64,000 bases of DNA from Glandiceps talaboti (lineage: Eukaryota; Hemichordata; Enteropneusta; Spengelidae), in assembly GCF_964340395.1 (NCBI RefSeq), contig NC_135554.1, positions 7,638,975 to 7,702,974 on the forward strand, given 5' to 3'. Made by a program: the position numbers and the translations under genes. Position 1 is the first letter of the stretch. Every line of letters begins with the position of its first letter. The notes below the pieces were generated by a model. That model saw nothing but the letters and a program-made list of their open reading frames with translations. It had not been told where the DNA came from and ran no database searches. Shown here in pieces: positions 1 through 47,565 of the stretch.

Positions 1-337
1 ACCACTTTGCCTTCTCCATGACGATCAGACCAGACACTGGTGTACCGTTACTTCGCTCCTGTGTAAACCATGTGAAAACGGCTTTCTCCAGAGACTGGTC
101 ATCAGCTGTCCTCATAATCTTCCTTTCCAGGCCTGCACCAGACTCCATCTTACTCGCATACTCAAGCAACATAGATTTTGCTTTTTTGATGTCCGTGATC
201 GTTGATTTACCAACGCCATATTCAGTAGCCAGCTTAGTTGCAGGTTCACCACGGTCTAATCTGTTGATGATGGTTATCTTTGAATCGAGGTCAAGGACGG
301 TGCGTTTTCTTTTCAGTGACGTGGACTTTGTAGACAT
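1..337 (-). CDS. Pogo/Tigger (jerky/CENP-B-like) transposase, N-terminal part, runs off the left edge
   Basis: Read on the minus strand from the ATG at 335-337, the frame stays open for 112 codons to the window edge. After a basic start (MSTKSTSLKRKRTVLDLDSK) comes a psq/CENP-B N-terminal helix-turn-helix pattern: KITIINRLDRGEPATKLA, then EYGVGKSTITDIKK. A region resembling the start of the second, CENP-B-type HTH follows (SLEKAVFTWFTQERSNGTPV). In Tigger and jerky-like proteins these domains bind the transposon ends and the DDE catalytic domain lies further downstream, here outside the window. No stop or frameshift is seen in this part. It could be an active transposase, a dead copy or a domesticated gene. 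The flanking block at 455 onward is shared with 44.64 and 49.49 kb, but this sequence is not, which fits an insertion. Confidence 0.8.
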   Translation of the reverse strand, partial: MSTKSTSLKRKRTVLDLDSKITIINRLDRGEPATKLATEYGVGKSTITDIKKAKSMLLEYASKMESGAGLERKIMRTADDQSLEKAVFTWFTQERSNGTPVSGLIVMEKAKW

Positions 338-454
338 GATGTTCAGTTTATGTTAGCAGTCGATGTAAATTCTATCTACGACACCCCATTTAGTAATTAT
401 TGAAATCTATCCTAAAATTGTATGCCACTTAGTGCACATAATAACAATATATGA
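338..454. other. Probable 5' flank or terminal part of the pogo/Tigger-like element
   Basis: This AT-rich stretch separates the transposase ATG from the point where homology with the blocks at 44.64 and 49.49 kb begins. I could not identify a clear terminal inverted repeat or TA target duplication, so the element boundary is only bracketed. Confidence 0.4.
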
Positions 455-3840
<3,386 letters not shown>

Positions 3841-5009
3841 ATTGGACTTTTCGTATTGTACAGATTTGACTCAGCTGTCTCCGAACCGGACGCGAAGGCC
3901 ACCACATAGTCCTGCTTACAGACAGTGCACGGGTCTATATTACTGACACAACCCTAAACACCGTCCTGCAAAGAGCAACGTACGCGGCCTATTACGAGAC
4001 CACAAGCAAAATGTATATGCACCAATTGCAAAAGAATTGCCTACCCAACAATCAAATATTACCAATGGATCGAATATCTATGCCTTTTCCATTCCTCTGA
4101 CGGTAGTATTCCCTGCTCAGATCACAAAAAGCGTCGAAATCGGACCTTTTCAAGTTTGAACTGTAACATTCAAATAACCCTCATTAACACCACCATATTT
4201 GATATCGTGATCGAGTGGGACGAATAATTACCCAGAGACACTAGCGCTGACGTACGTAAGAGCTGTGATTCAATTTACGGTAGAACTTGAAAAGTTCAGA
4301 TTTCGAGAGTTTTGGTAACCCGCAATGGGACTTTTGCAGTCAAGAGGTGTTAAACCGACTGACTAATAGATCTATTGTTGATATTTGACCACTGGGCGAT
4401 TTTATTCCTTAGTTACTGGTATTTTTGGTAAGCCTGTGTTTGTCGACTGCCTCTTTGCAGGACGGAGAATGGAGGGACAATTGTCAGAATCGCGTCTCGG
4501 AGTAATCCGTATGCAAGCAGGGGTAGTCACCGGTACATTGATAGTGATTGCAACTAAAGGACATAAATAATGGAAATATTAGTTCTACTAGACTAGTAAA
4601 CGTACATCGCAGTCGAGTTTTATAGGATCTGGAGAGTTAATTAAAAAAATATGCCTGTTATTCATCGACGGACTTACTACTTTTTACAACATAAATTGTA
4701 CATTTGCATAACAATAGGACACGGTGTAAAAGGTTACAGCTGGTGTTCATGACCTAAATCATTACACAGTGATGTTCGTCCTTTTTCTGAATTATTACGT
4801 TTAGTGTACATATGTAATAATAATAACGTTAACAGAACTCCACGGCCTCACAATGGACGGTAGGGCATACAAAAGTTATCGCTATTGCTCGTGAAATAAG
4901 GCGGCAGAATAAACCGAAAATAACTTCTGCATGTCCAACATCCAGCTGTGGGGTTCGGTCATACTACAGTTGCTATCGCTACTCTCAATATTTTCCTGTT
5001 TAAATCTAT
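3841..5009. other. Intergenic DNA without recognised features
   Basis: Short open frames occur, but none resembles a known family or has splice or codon signals that I can support. I found no other copy of this stretch in the window. Confidence 0.5.
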
Positions 5010-6884
5010 TTATACAATATGAAAACAAAATTATGTTGCAGTGACATCTTACTTCCCTGGTTAAAAAATGAAAGTATTTAATGGGACATATGAGTTGGTA
5101 TATATTATATTCCCTGAATGGTCCAGTATAGCTTAATTTTAATATATATTAGATAACTTATTTTTAGTGGGCATCAGTTTTTCACCAATGTTTATTTTGT
5201 TCACTTTGAAGTTTTGACTGTATAGGAATGAAATGTTCAGTATATACGATGGTTTCTTTTCATGACACCATGGAGGGCCTTATTCCCCCTAACTGCATTC
5301 ACCAATTATTCATACCTTGCATATGCATTAGTGTAAGCAATGCTTTAATGTAGAATAAATGGTTGTTATGCACTAGCTTTTCTGTCATTTTGCCAAGGAT
5401 GGAGTCAAACTTTATATTTGCAAATAAAAAATCAATGTCCCCATGTGTCGTAAAATTAACTACTGGTAGATTACGCTTTTGTATCGGATTTCTAGATTTA
5501 AACTAAATACATCCGGTAAGAACAACACCACAATTTTTTTTATCCTACACACATTGATGGTATGCAAAATTTTGAACTATAGCTATTACACACGTTGTAC
5601 CACTTAATTGGAAAATTAATCATTTAAAACTGTAAGAAATTTGAAGCCTGCATAGTGAACATATTATCTAATTATCAAAACAATAATTATTTATGCACAT
5701 TAACCATTCATTAAGATTTAAAGTTACATCAAGCTTTAAAGGATACATGTTATTTTTCATCAATGGATGTACTATCTTATCTGAGGTTTAAAGCTTATAT
5801 TCTAAAGATATTGACTATCAAAATTACAATTTCTTCAAATTACATATTGCAATCAAAAAACTCTTTAAATCTAGTTATATGTTTATTTTAGAGAGGCTGT
5901 ATAATCCAACGTTGGTAAGCTTAGATCTTAGATCCCTAAAAATACAGTAATATAGCCAACATAACAACAGCATCGACTTAGTTCATCTTGAACGTAGAAT
6001 CTAATGTACGTAATTACAGTGCATTTCAAGTATGTTGTATTAGAATAAAAAGGAAGTCTAGATATGTGAATAAATGTTTAAAAAATATTTAGAGTATTGA
6101 TATTTTTAAACATTTATTTACATAATGTACAAACTAAATTATGCTGTAGTGATATGACACCTTACTTCCCGGTTCAAAGGTTATAGATGTAATTAGCTTG
6201 TGTGGGTCACTTTTGAAATTATAGAACATTATATTTCAATTATTGAATATCAAAACCAAGAGATAGAAAATTACTTATAATTAAGAATAGGGAGGATTAG
6301 TTAACTATTGTGAATATCGGCACATGGGTGGTTGAAGAAGTACAGGCAATGTGACCAGCTTACAGCTGTTTTATGGTCCACTGCCAAACAATGAAAATAA
6401 CACCTACCTAATAGACTTTGATCCTGCCTCAAAAAAAGCTCTGTTCAGTTGGATTTCACCTTGCCGAGTGTAATGCACACAAAGAAAAGAAAATGAAGTT
6501 GTCATTACCAGTGCACAGCACACATACGGAAGGGCTCGTTACCAGTGCACAGCATACATACAGAGGGGCATGAGTGGGTGAGACGATGATCACGCATTGG
6601 CGGTAACTATAGTCTAAGTCTGTCGATCAAGCGACGATACACGACATTTGAGTATAATTCAAATTCACTGATGAATATAATTATTGTGGAGACCATCCCC
6701 ATTCGTCCCAGTTCGATAAGGACAATATTACATAATTATTTTTTTTGTGCATAAAAAGGGTACTATTCATTTTCTATTTTCCCTACGACACTATTGATGT
6801 AGGGCTGGATTCCTACATGTGATTAGCTTTAACTATGGCAATAATGTAATGTGCTATTATACACTTATTAACTGGCTACGGGGA
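5010..6884. repeat. Mosaic of repeat fragments shared with 47.5-49.1 kb and 53.7 kb
   Basis: Positions 5538-5713 match the reverse complement of about 47566-47742. Positions 5860-6050 match 47765-47896 plus 49041-49110 in direct orientation, lacking the LINE found there. Positions 6115-6200 match 53775-53850, and a weaker version lies near 5010-5070. A short self-complementary stretch is centred near 6092. No gene is seen. Confidence 0.65.
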
Positions 6885-7005
6885 CACTCAGTCCACTAGA
6901 TGCCAATTTCCATGAGGGATGTTATGTCGTAACTATTGCCCTTGTGTGGAAAGCCAATTTCCATGAGGGGTGTTATGTCGTTACTATATGTGGAAAGCCA
7001 AGTGG
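6885..7005. repeat. Inverted, internally duplicated fragment of the RPTP 3' flank
   Basis: The phrase 'gccaatttccatgaggg' plus 'gttatgtcgt' occurs twice in tandem here. It matches the reverse complement of 15885-15955 and 62445-62515. Confidence 0.6.
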
Positions 7006-7139
7006 ATTAGTTGATATTGTAACATTACAAGTGTATATACGATTTCTATTAGTGACCAAATAAGGCCATGTAATGAATGGTTTTTACAACGCATATCATT
7101 TCTATCTCTCTAGGACTGTAATTTTTTTCTAATTAACTG

Positions 7140-8260
7140 TATATAGGTAGTTATACCTAGATTAAAGAATGCAAAGGGAGTGGCATTATAAAGTAATACC
7201 ATGTCACCTAATAGAAATTGGTAAAATTTAAGAACATCTTCCCTGAGAAGAACTTACCTTTAAATTATCAGAGCTTCACTTTTGTTGATATAAATATATG
7301 ACTTCCGATTGTTTCAATGGTAGCGGACAGTATTCCCTATTTGACTTTTTTCCCCTAATGATATTTGTAGGGAGGGAGAAACGAACGGTGACGTTACAAA
7401 TTTCAAGTCAAGTAATCTGTCATGTGACTACCTAGACATAAATCACTGTCATGTGTGAGGACTAGATTTTGTTCTCACCACGAACACACTGTGGCATTTG
7501 TTAAACAAACAGTCATCAATTTCATCGATCATTGCCCCAATGAAGGGATTTGTCAACTTTGTTTTGCTCCTGAAATATATGTCCACCACTATCTTTGACA
7601 AATTAGTCCAAAGCTGACAAACTACCTAAGATAACGATGTAACTGTGTTTAATCATTTATTTGAGATCACTTGTATGTTTGGCTGTCTTTCAGGTACGGG
7701 AATGTTTACAGTTACTTCAAGTGTTAAATTTTTGTTTTGTCCAGTATAATGATACCAAAACTGTATGCATTACATGTTACAAACATATCTATGTCAAACC
7801 CCGACAAGTCAGATACAACGTAAACCGTCTCTTCAGTTATTTGACTGGATATTCAAGAAGTAGACATAATGGAAATTAATGGTATATTCACATCAGTAGA
7901 ATTGATTGGTATTGTTTATCACATAGGCATATCCGGGGATTGTAATTCGGGATATAAGCGCATGTGCACTTTATACTGACTGGGTGTTTTGCAATGTCTA
8001 CTGTGGACGGACATTTATTGTTGACTTTGGTACACCTGCATTGATTACCGCTACCAAATTAAAAACAATAACTTTGGGTAGTAAAATACCACCTTGCCAA
8101 CTTACTCTACTTTGAAACATTGCAGTGCACTGTCTAACATGTATTCTGCCATTTTAAAGATTTCAAGCAATAAACAAGACAGATATTACAAGTACAGCCA
8201 AATGTTAGAGCTTTTTCACAAAGCCCAGATATATTGTAAATAAATCCCATTGTTATGGAT
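7140..8260. repeat. Locally amplified noncoding block, copy 2 (short)
   Basis: It matches copy 1 at about 2240-3540 and the copies at 10650, 52230 and 57280. Landmarks are 'gcaaagggagtggcat', 'ctacctagacataaatcact' and 'catatccggggattg'. It is shorter than the others and has internal deletions. Confidence 0.7.
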
Positions 8261-9004
8261 GGACGCTGAAGTTTATTTCAAATTCCACTGTTAGTTTAAT
8301 GTGTTGTTATGCCCCCCCATTCAACCTGAGGGCAGGCCCCTCCTCCTCCCACCCGGGGCATGACATTTTATGAGAGCACGAAAGGGGGAGATGGGCAAAA
8401 TTTGTTTTGACCAAAACAACCCCCCCCCTGCCGTAAATTTTGACTTAAGCCTTATGTTACTCTTCGGGAAGACCAGTATTACGTGTGACTATTGGTCGTT
8501 TGATAAAGCATATACTTCTAAGGGGTAGACCATTTGATATCTTGGGAGGGGGCTTGGTAGATTGGTGGAGAGTAATTATTTTTCCCCACCTGCTTGCCTG
8601 TGAATATTTTTTTTCTCCTTCGCCTATGCTGGCAACTTTTTTTTTCTTTCCTCCTTTGAGATATTCGGATTTTTTACGCCTATGTTGAACACCTACATTT
8701 ATTGCCACAAGTTTCTGTTTGGTGTATGTACAGAGTAATAAAGATGAGTAAAAAGATGCTGTTTTATCACACACAGATTATACTACATATTTCAATACAT
8801 ATTTGATTTTCAATTAAATAAACATAATTGACAGTTTGTATGCCATGGTATGATGACACACTGAAAATGCAAATCGGAAACTTGATTGTGAGCCCAAACA
8901 TTCAGACAGACCGGTCAGTTTCTCCAGCCTGGGGATAGGGGTATAGGGTGGTCAGTGTTTTTCCATTGGGCCAACAAAAAGTCACTGTCCACAGTGAATA
9001 AGTT
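8261..9004. other. C/T-rich low-complexity DNA and a dispersed repeat, no gene
   Basis: Positions 8310-8450 hold several C- and G-rich runs. Positions 8900-8995 resemble 53940-54050, including 'accggtcagtt', 'ctccagcctgggg' and 'caacaaaaagtcactg', so a dispersed repeat is present in both places. Open frames across 8457-8774 look like low-complexity artefacts. Confidence 0.5.
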
Positions 9005-11965
9005 TAATAAATAACTCGAAATGTTTACGACTTGTATTTGTGTCATAGCAGGGAGTGGTAAAAAGTCAAGGGTCATAAACAGCATAAGAACAGAACGGAA
9101 ATGTCATAATTAGACTAACATGAGTATCGATGTGCATTCGTTTCCGTGTATAATGCCCATTTTCTGTATGTTGGTGTGAGTTCTACTGAATGTATGCATA
9201 CATTTCAACTTTCCCAATATAAAACTTATTTTTACAATATTATAAAGGCAACAAAAGCCTACGAAACGAGACAATAACGACAAATATATTTGTACTGCGC
9301 GCTGTCAAACTTACAGCCATCCAATTTTCATCAGTGAACCGCTTTTTGAGGTGAAACCAGACAGTTTCTAGTATTGAGAATAGTGTTTCACCCTAAAAAT
9401 TAACATTTGAAATGCTTGTGGTACAACAGATACAACATCATGATCCGTGCTTCGCTCGTCTGAAATATCTAGTAGAGCTACAATATTCCTTTGTAGACTA
9501 TTAATAGGCTAGGCATATAATGACATGTACAATAAACGGTCTTCTTTTGAATACAATCAAGTATGGTTGAGTTGACCACATACTCTATAGCTCGCCTAGC
9601 CGTAGTCTAGTTCCTGATGACTGTGTTCCGAGTTTACACTACGTTATCTTGACACATTACATCTACTAAACAACGTTACACTTGCACATAATTCTGTGGT
9701 TCTCCCCCTCCCCTACAGCGTTCATATCAAGTGACCATGTCGCACATTCATATGATTTCAGTTTCAGCAGACTGGGGGTGAAGTTCGTTTTTTTACGTGT
9801 TTATTTTTACGGTTCACAGTAAACTGTTGATCATACTATCGGTGCCAAGATCACTTGACTACTTTGTTCCCAGTGTATATCATTCCAACTGTTTTGATTA
9901 ACTAAACAAATTAACTAAACAAAACTACAACTAAAACAATGCCAGATCAAGGGGAACAAAAGAGAGTGGTATACACTGATGTTGCACATGGTTGGAAAAC
10001 AACAAAAACAACAACCAGCAACTCATCACATTTTAGCGATCAACAGTTTACAGTTTTTTTGTCTACCTAAGTACGGCTATTACTATAATGGAATGATCAG
10101 TTGGTAAAAGTTGTTTTCCCCTCCAAGATCAACAAAACCAAACATTCTGTGATGATGAGAGCACTTCTAGCACATTATCCCAGTGCAAACATGAATCACA
10201 ATTTGTTATTACATGCTAAATTCCCATGATAGTCAAAGCTGCAGTACCAATTAATGAATATAATCAGCGATAACGACAGCCTGTCAATTTGTAATGGACT
10301 ACTACTGACATGCGCCACCAGCACTTCACACAGCATGGGGTTTAACCACATTTAATGCTAAGTCAGAGTAAGGACACAGATTGAAGGAAATGTGTGAGGA
10401 TAGGGTAGTGTAAAATCGGAATACGATCGTCAGGAACAAGACTATCCTAGCCTAATCCCAGCAGTATGTTTTAGGTAAAGTGCTGATAATGTTTGCTGAA
10501 TAAACAGAACGAGAACAAGTCGTTTATCGCTGCCGTCTAGTTTATCGTATTAAAGCTCTACTTGAGCTGGCCCATGACCCTTTCTAAAATAATGGGTGCT
10601 CACCCGTATAAGCACGGTAATTTCTTTGTAGTGAACTGTATTGGGTAGTTACGTTGAGGTTCTTAAAGAATGCAAAGGGCGTGGCATTGTAATGTTTACC
10701 ACTGTCATCGAGTAGAAAGTGGCACGATTTAAGAACATTCTCACTCCGAAGAACTTACCTTTGATTTTTTAGAGCTTCACTTTCGTTGATCTAAATATAT
10801 TACTTTAGATTGCTTCAATGGTGGTGAACGACAGTCTCTATAGAGCTGCTGTGTACCTAAGAATGAAGGGAGACACGAACGGAGAGTTGACGTTGTAGAG
10901 TCAAGCCAAGCAAGTTGTCATATAACTACCTAGACACATATGACTACCTCGACATAAATCACTGTCACATGAGGGGACTAGCTTTTGTTCTCAGCACACT
11001 CACACTGTGACACTTGTTTCTAAAAAAAAATAGCCATAAATTCCACCATTGCCTCAGTGACGGGGTTTACCGACTTTGTTTGGCGCCACTTTTCGAATCA
11101 GAACGTTAAATTTAATGAAAGAGGTAATGAATGTAGTCGACGGAAAGAGAATTTGCATGTGGCTGTTATCCTGAAAATACATGTCCACCGATATCTTTGG
11201 TTTTGACAAATCAGTCCAAAGCTGGCAAAAGAAATGAGTAAGTGTGACGTTGTTTCTGTTCCAATCTCTTGTTTTGAGATCGCTTGTATTCTATGCTGTG
11301 TTTCATACCAATGCAGGGGAAAATACTGACTGTTCGTGTTGATTTTAAATTGATATTTTTGTCCAATGACGATGCAACTGTCATATTGTAATTTATGACA
11401 CTTCCAACACACACACTATATGAAAAGTCATACTTGACCACGTCTTTCCACCTGGGTAAATCGTGGGCAGAGGATGTGTAAATGTGGTGAGTATGTATGA
11501 GACGAAGTCCCACCTTTGACTCAATTTACCTCCGGTGATCTCTCACCTGGTGGTTGTAGACAGTCAAAAGTGGTGCTGCGACTCGTACTACCCGGGACAG
11601 AGATGGTGGTTAGGTGGGTCACAGGTAGGGTAAAGGTGGGTAAATTTGAGTTTTCGTATAGTGACATTAAAAGATTAAGAGTCGAATTATTGTTAAAAGT
11701 CGTTTACTGCTCCCATAATTGTAGATTAGTTTAACCGTGTGTATCGACACGAGATATGGGTACACTGTATTTATTACATGTCAGATATTTCAAACCATGA
11801 CAAGTCCGATACAGCGTAGAACGTCTCGATAGTAGACTTGATTGGTATTGTTTAGCTCTCAGCCATGCAATTTGGGATATGATCCTCCAGAATGACTTCA
11901 ATAGCTGGGGCGTACGGTGGCCCCCTAGGCGACAAACTAAGACTTGGACGTTTCAAATCAAAGCT

Positions 11966-12845
11966 CTATTTGTCAACGTAAGTTAGTCTGGCATAATTAC
12001 ACTTACACTTACAGTTAATTGCATTGACCCTCCCCGGTACAATATTTTGCATAAATTTCACCAGTGGAGTCTGTCAGTAGGGTTTCAAAGATAGCTGCAC
12101 TGCAGTAAATTAAAACACTTCCCTGTGCTGTACCCTAACAAAGAGTCATTGATACTGTTTCAACTTCCATGTTTATTTCCTCCACCAACTTTAACAGATG
12201 AAGAGTCTGTGTAAAAACTGTTCTGGATTTGTACATTGTACATGTTGATTTTGAAGTTCTGGTTTTGGTCTTAGTTTTAAACTGTCGGGAGTGTCTCATA
12301 ATTCTTGCTGAACCATTGCTGGTTATAGCCTACGTTTTACGTATTAGTGACTGTAGTTGAACTTGAAGTGTGCCCTGCATGTACTGGGTGTCTGTTGTTG
12401 CCATTACCGAGTTCCCTCATGCATGACAGTATGCGTACTGGATTTCTGCATAAATCATTGTCAGTTGTGAACGTGTGTGCTTTTGTCAAGAGATGAACTT
12501 TATACTATATTACAATAAGTCAAGGTTCTAGTGGTTCAGCTGTGTTTTCGTTGTTACCTTTATTTCAAGTATTGAAGTTTGTTGTTTAGGATTTTGAAAA
12601 TAGTACATGATTATCGGAACAGTTGTAATATCATTCAGGACAAGTTCTTACACGTAATTCTCATGTGGAATTTTGATATTAAAGATTGTTACATAATGCA
12701 TGTATAAGGAGGATGTGATGTGTGTTGGTAGCCTCTGTTTGCTTTCATTATGAGTTCCTAACATGTACAATTCTCAGACGGTTTCATTGTCAAGTACGTT
12801 TACAGAAATTGTAGTAACTCAACACAGAAGGCGTACTCATATGCT

Positions 12846-12882
<37 letters not shown>

Positions 12883-13700
12883 TATACATACATTATTTGG
12901 TGAACAATATAACATAAATCGGACGAGATCGGCTAATTAGTGATGTGGGCATTATGCTGGAGCATTAATTAATTAATGTATGAGTTCATTAGTATTTTAC
13001 ACACACAATTAGTGTTATGTGATGTATAGAGATATTCCACATCAGCACACGTCTACATTCAGTAAACAGAAGCTCACTCACATTATGGGTTAATATTACT
13101 TTATTTGTCAAATTAAAAACACACATTATACTGTATATATAACAGCACCTCATCCGAACTAATTTAAATTTAGTCACGTCAATACTACTGGTAGTTGATT
13201 GGAAATGACATACGGGAAATGTTATGATAACAAGATTAATTTAACGCAAATAATATATATTTTGTAATGTACGAATTCTTTCTCATTAGAAAAAATAGGC
13301 CAATAAAGCACAATTGTAATATTTACCTTAGCTGAAATACGCAAGGCAGAAACAAGCAAACCCATGCAAAAATATCATGAAAACGTTAAAATGTAAAATC
13401 ACGAATAACAATGAAGGCATTGAGACTAAGGAAGGTTGGGACATTATCGTAAATATTGTGAAATGTTTTCAAATGTTTGCAAATACATATGTTTTGATTT
13501 CACCTTCTTGAGTATATGTCATTGTTATGCTTACGTTAAATCTATATAACCAACTGCGTTAAATTCATATAACCAAATGGATTAATGTGAAGCAATTTGA
13601 TGTATTGCAATTTGCTGTGTTATTTAAGAGATATCATTGTTCTTTTTAATGTGTCACGTAGCAAACCTCTGTCTTCATCCTTTGTATACAGGATAATATA
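11966..13700. other. 3' flank of the RPTP gene, noncoding
   Basis: It is single-copy apart from its duplicate at about 58690-60400. It holds an (AC)n tract at 12848-12880. I see no supported gene on either strand. Confidence 0.5.
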
Positions 13701-13911
13701 ATAATAAGCATGTACAAGACAGACATGTGGTGATCTAGTACAGTGTACGTAATGCCTTTAATGTTGTCTTTGCTGTGTGCATTTGCCACTTTTTGTACCT
13801 TACTTTGAATGTAATGTGTGTCGATATTTTTTTGCGAGTCTGTGTAACCAAGACAAATTTCCATTGAGTTGGACAATAAATTATTATTATTATTATTATT
13901 ATTAATATAAT
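13701..13911 (+). mobile_element. 5'-truncated retroelement tail with (ATT)n end, inserted after the duplication
   Basis: Copy B at about 60385-60400 reads straight through this site, giving an empty-site reference. The insert ends in an ATT trinucleotide run after 'ttggacaataaatt', typical of the 3' tail of CR1/L2-superfamily LINEs or their SINEs. The flanking 'aatataata' on both sides looks like a target-site duplication. No coding sequence is left. Confidence 0.75.
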
Positions 13912-41982
<28,071 letters not shown>

Positions 41983-42113
41983 GCTTCGCCGTATCTGTGA
42001 TGTCACTGACAAGTTCTGTTGTCGTTTATCCCCAAACTACCTACATGATAAAAGTATAGTTATTTCTCTATACCGGCTAACTCTGTATTTTGTGGTTATG
42101 GAGCCTTCAGTAA

Positions 42114-42500
42114 CTACATTGGGAACAAGGGAAATTTATGAAATATTTCATAGAACTGTATGGCAATCAGTGTACATAATAACAATTTATGAATGCACAA
42201 ACTAAAACAACCATCACTACAAGCATTTGATAACAATATCAGTGTTTCTGAGGTGTGCAAAAAATCACATTTGAAAAGGAAATGGCTTTTGTCCTCGAAT
42301 TCATTTACATAGCAAAATACACAAACACGTTCAGCTATATCAATACCCTGTCTTCTTCCTGTCTCAATATACAATGAGACAAACATCTAAAGCATGATAG
42401 CATCTTCCTATGACCAGCAAATCTTACAGCTGTAGTTTGTTCTTTGGAAAATAAAAGTTTCATATGAAATATTAAGTTAACTCTCGAAACATAAAAGTCT
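42114..42500 (-). pseudogene. LINE C-terminal fragment, frameshifted
   Basis: On the minus strand one frame gives MLSCFRCLSHC and the next gives IETGRRQGIDIAERVCVFC, then EFEDKSHFLFKC. Together they match the C-terminal zinc-knuckle region (C-x2-C-x-EDxxHFLFxC) also seen in the LINE at 47.9-48.8 kb. One frameshift separates the halves near 42370. It lies just upstream of the RPTP start. Confidence 0.75.
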
Positions 42501-42530
42501 CCTTTCAATGATAACAAGTTTATACTTGGA

Positions 42531-44354
42531 AAATAAAAGTTTCATACAAAGTATAAAAACCTTAGTCTCGAAAATAAAAGGTTTTTTTTTTTCAAAGCAA
42601 CGTACTTTGTGGTGTCACTTATGGCCCACCGTAGAGTACGTCTCGATTGGTATATTTGCATGTCTTTCCTCGTACATGCTCGATCGTACGTTGTCGGTTT
42701 TTTGTTCTGTTAATGCATGACCGCCGCCTTCCCTTAGACAATCATTAAAACTAAAAGCTAGATCAACAAGTTTTTCTGGATATTCCCTATCTTATGTGCC
42801 AACTTATTTTGCATTTGAAGTGTGCATTCTTAAGTTGTAGCCTAATTACTGAAAACCGTTAATTATGCAAATTGCATTAAAACTACAAGCTATATTACCA
42901 AACTTTATAGGACACATTCACTTTGTTATCATCTTTGTATACATGTACCAAATTATATTGAAAAGTTTGTTCTTAAGATGTAAGGTAATTAACGAAGTAT
43001 GTAAGTAGCCCAACGATATTCGTGGCGTGTTTACCAAAACCTAATCAGTTCACCCATTATCCTCCAAAATATGTGCACCAAATTGAATAAATGTACCAAA
43101 TTTCGCTTGAGTTGAGACAGCCGTTGTTGAGAAGGCGATGACACAGACAGACACACAGACTTTTCATCCATAATATATAACCTTCTTTGTGGAAGATATA
43201 AAAGACAAAATGTGGAGCTACAATCGAGCAAAAATTTGCACTATCATAAATATGTCAAGCTTTTTAGATTATTACAAAGTATTTCTTCATATATTGGTAA
43301 AATATTTGTGTACGATTTTAATCACCAGTGTACCATAGTCGACCAAGCTGTATAAATGGAATCCTAGTAGGACAAAGGTAACATACATATTCGTGAAAAT
43401 AAAGTGAGTACATGCTAGCAGCCATGAAATGTGTGACTATACAAAAAATGATTGTATTAACACACATTTTTAATCAACACTCTGTTAATGCAACGGTCAG
43501 TTTCGATCGCTTATTGTTTCTGAATGTGACAATGTGAGTTCCAACCGAAGCTTTTAATAACTTTTAATTTTCAAGTCATTTACTTGTTTAGTGTTTATGT
43601 TTAAGATATACACAAACTAAAAAACCCACTGTGACATGTTGACAGTAATATATTAGTGCACACAGTTATTAATACACTAACAGTGGAATCGGCTAGTCAT
43701 GGAAATACCCATTCAGTATTTTATTTGTATATGTATATTCACATTCATGTCCCGTAATGATGCACTTACGAGGACAATATAGACTGGTTAAATCGCCAAC
43801 ACTGATTCTCCGATATCACCCTTTTGCGCTAGCTGCCTCATGTCACATGCATGCGGGTTCAGGTTAAATAGTGGTACCATAGTCCTATTTACACAAACAG
43901 ATTTCGGATGTGTGTATACTTCCTCTTTATATTTACGAATGCGTTCAACATCTCGCCATTTGCCACACCTGCTTTTGTATACTGATCTATCAATGCATTT
44001 TCAGAATAAAAGAAATCATATCAATCACGTGTACGTACAATAAAATCCGATGTTGGTCCCCCTATTATCCAAGCTTTGGTTTATCAGTAATATCCATTTC
44101 TCCAAAGTTTAATTGAAAACTATACCTGTGTTCCAATTTAAAGCACGAAGACGGCTCGTGTAGTTTATGTGGATATTTGAATAGAGCTCAACTGTAGTTG
44201 AAGACCTACACTCATGGCAAGCAGACATGTTTTCCTGTTTTGTTGGTTTAACTTAAATAGTGACTTACCTGATATGCAGTAGACCGTCTTCAGTGGATTA
44301 AATAATGTTAAGTATATGACACATAGATCGATAACTTGACGTTGCTTCTAATGA
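42531..44354. other. RPTP 5' flank, possible noncoding first exon, no other gene
   Basis: A good minus-strand donor, CATATCAG|GTAAGT, lies at about 44269-44276 and could end a 5'UTR exon spliced to the acceptor at 42041. No TATA box or initiator could be fixed. The remaining DNA is AT-rich without recognised repeats. Confidence 0.35.
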
Positions 44355-47270
<2,916 letters not shown>

Positions 47271-47565
47271 ATACGCGTCTTTCCTGTTGTTACAAACTTT
47301 TTAAACATTTTTTGTTGGTTCATCAAGTATTTCACTACTTTTCTGGACCATCACATTCTGAGGTATCAAATATCTATGCAAATTAGTTAGTTATTTTCAC
47401 TGCACACAAGTAAACAACGCTTAAACCACGTTCTAGTGTAGATCCAGCCAACTCCATGATACACTTTACCCGGACTTTGCCTACAGAACGTGAATATATA
47501 CTACAAATACCCCAGAAAAATGCTTTATGAATGATATCTCTAAACTGGAGCGTTTTGAGCTTTTA

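Noticed and set aside
8457-8774. A 105-codon lysine-rich minus-strand frame
   Set aside because: It is driven by T-rich low-complexity DNA, with no family resemblance and no conserved copy in frame.
11098-11513. Two overlapping minus-strand frames of about 100 codons, with a similar one at 57805-58041
   Set aside because: The copies carry indels that break the frame, and no domain was recognised.
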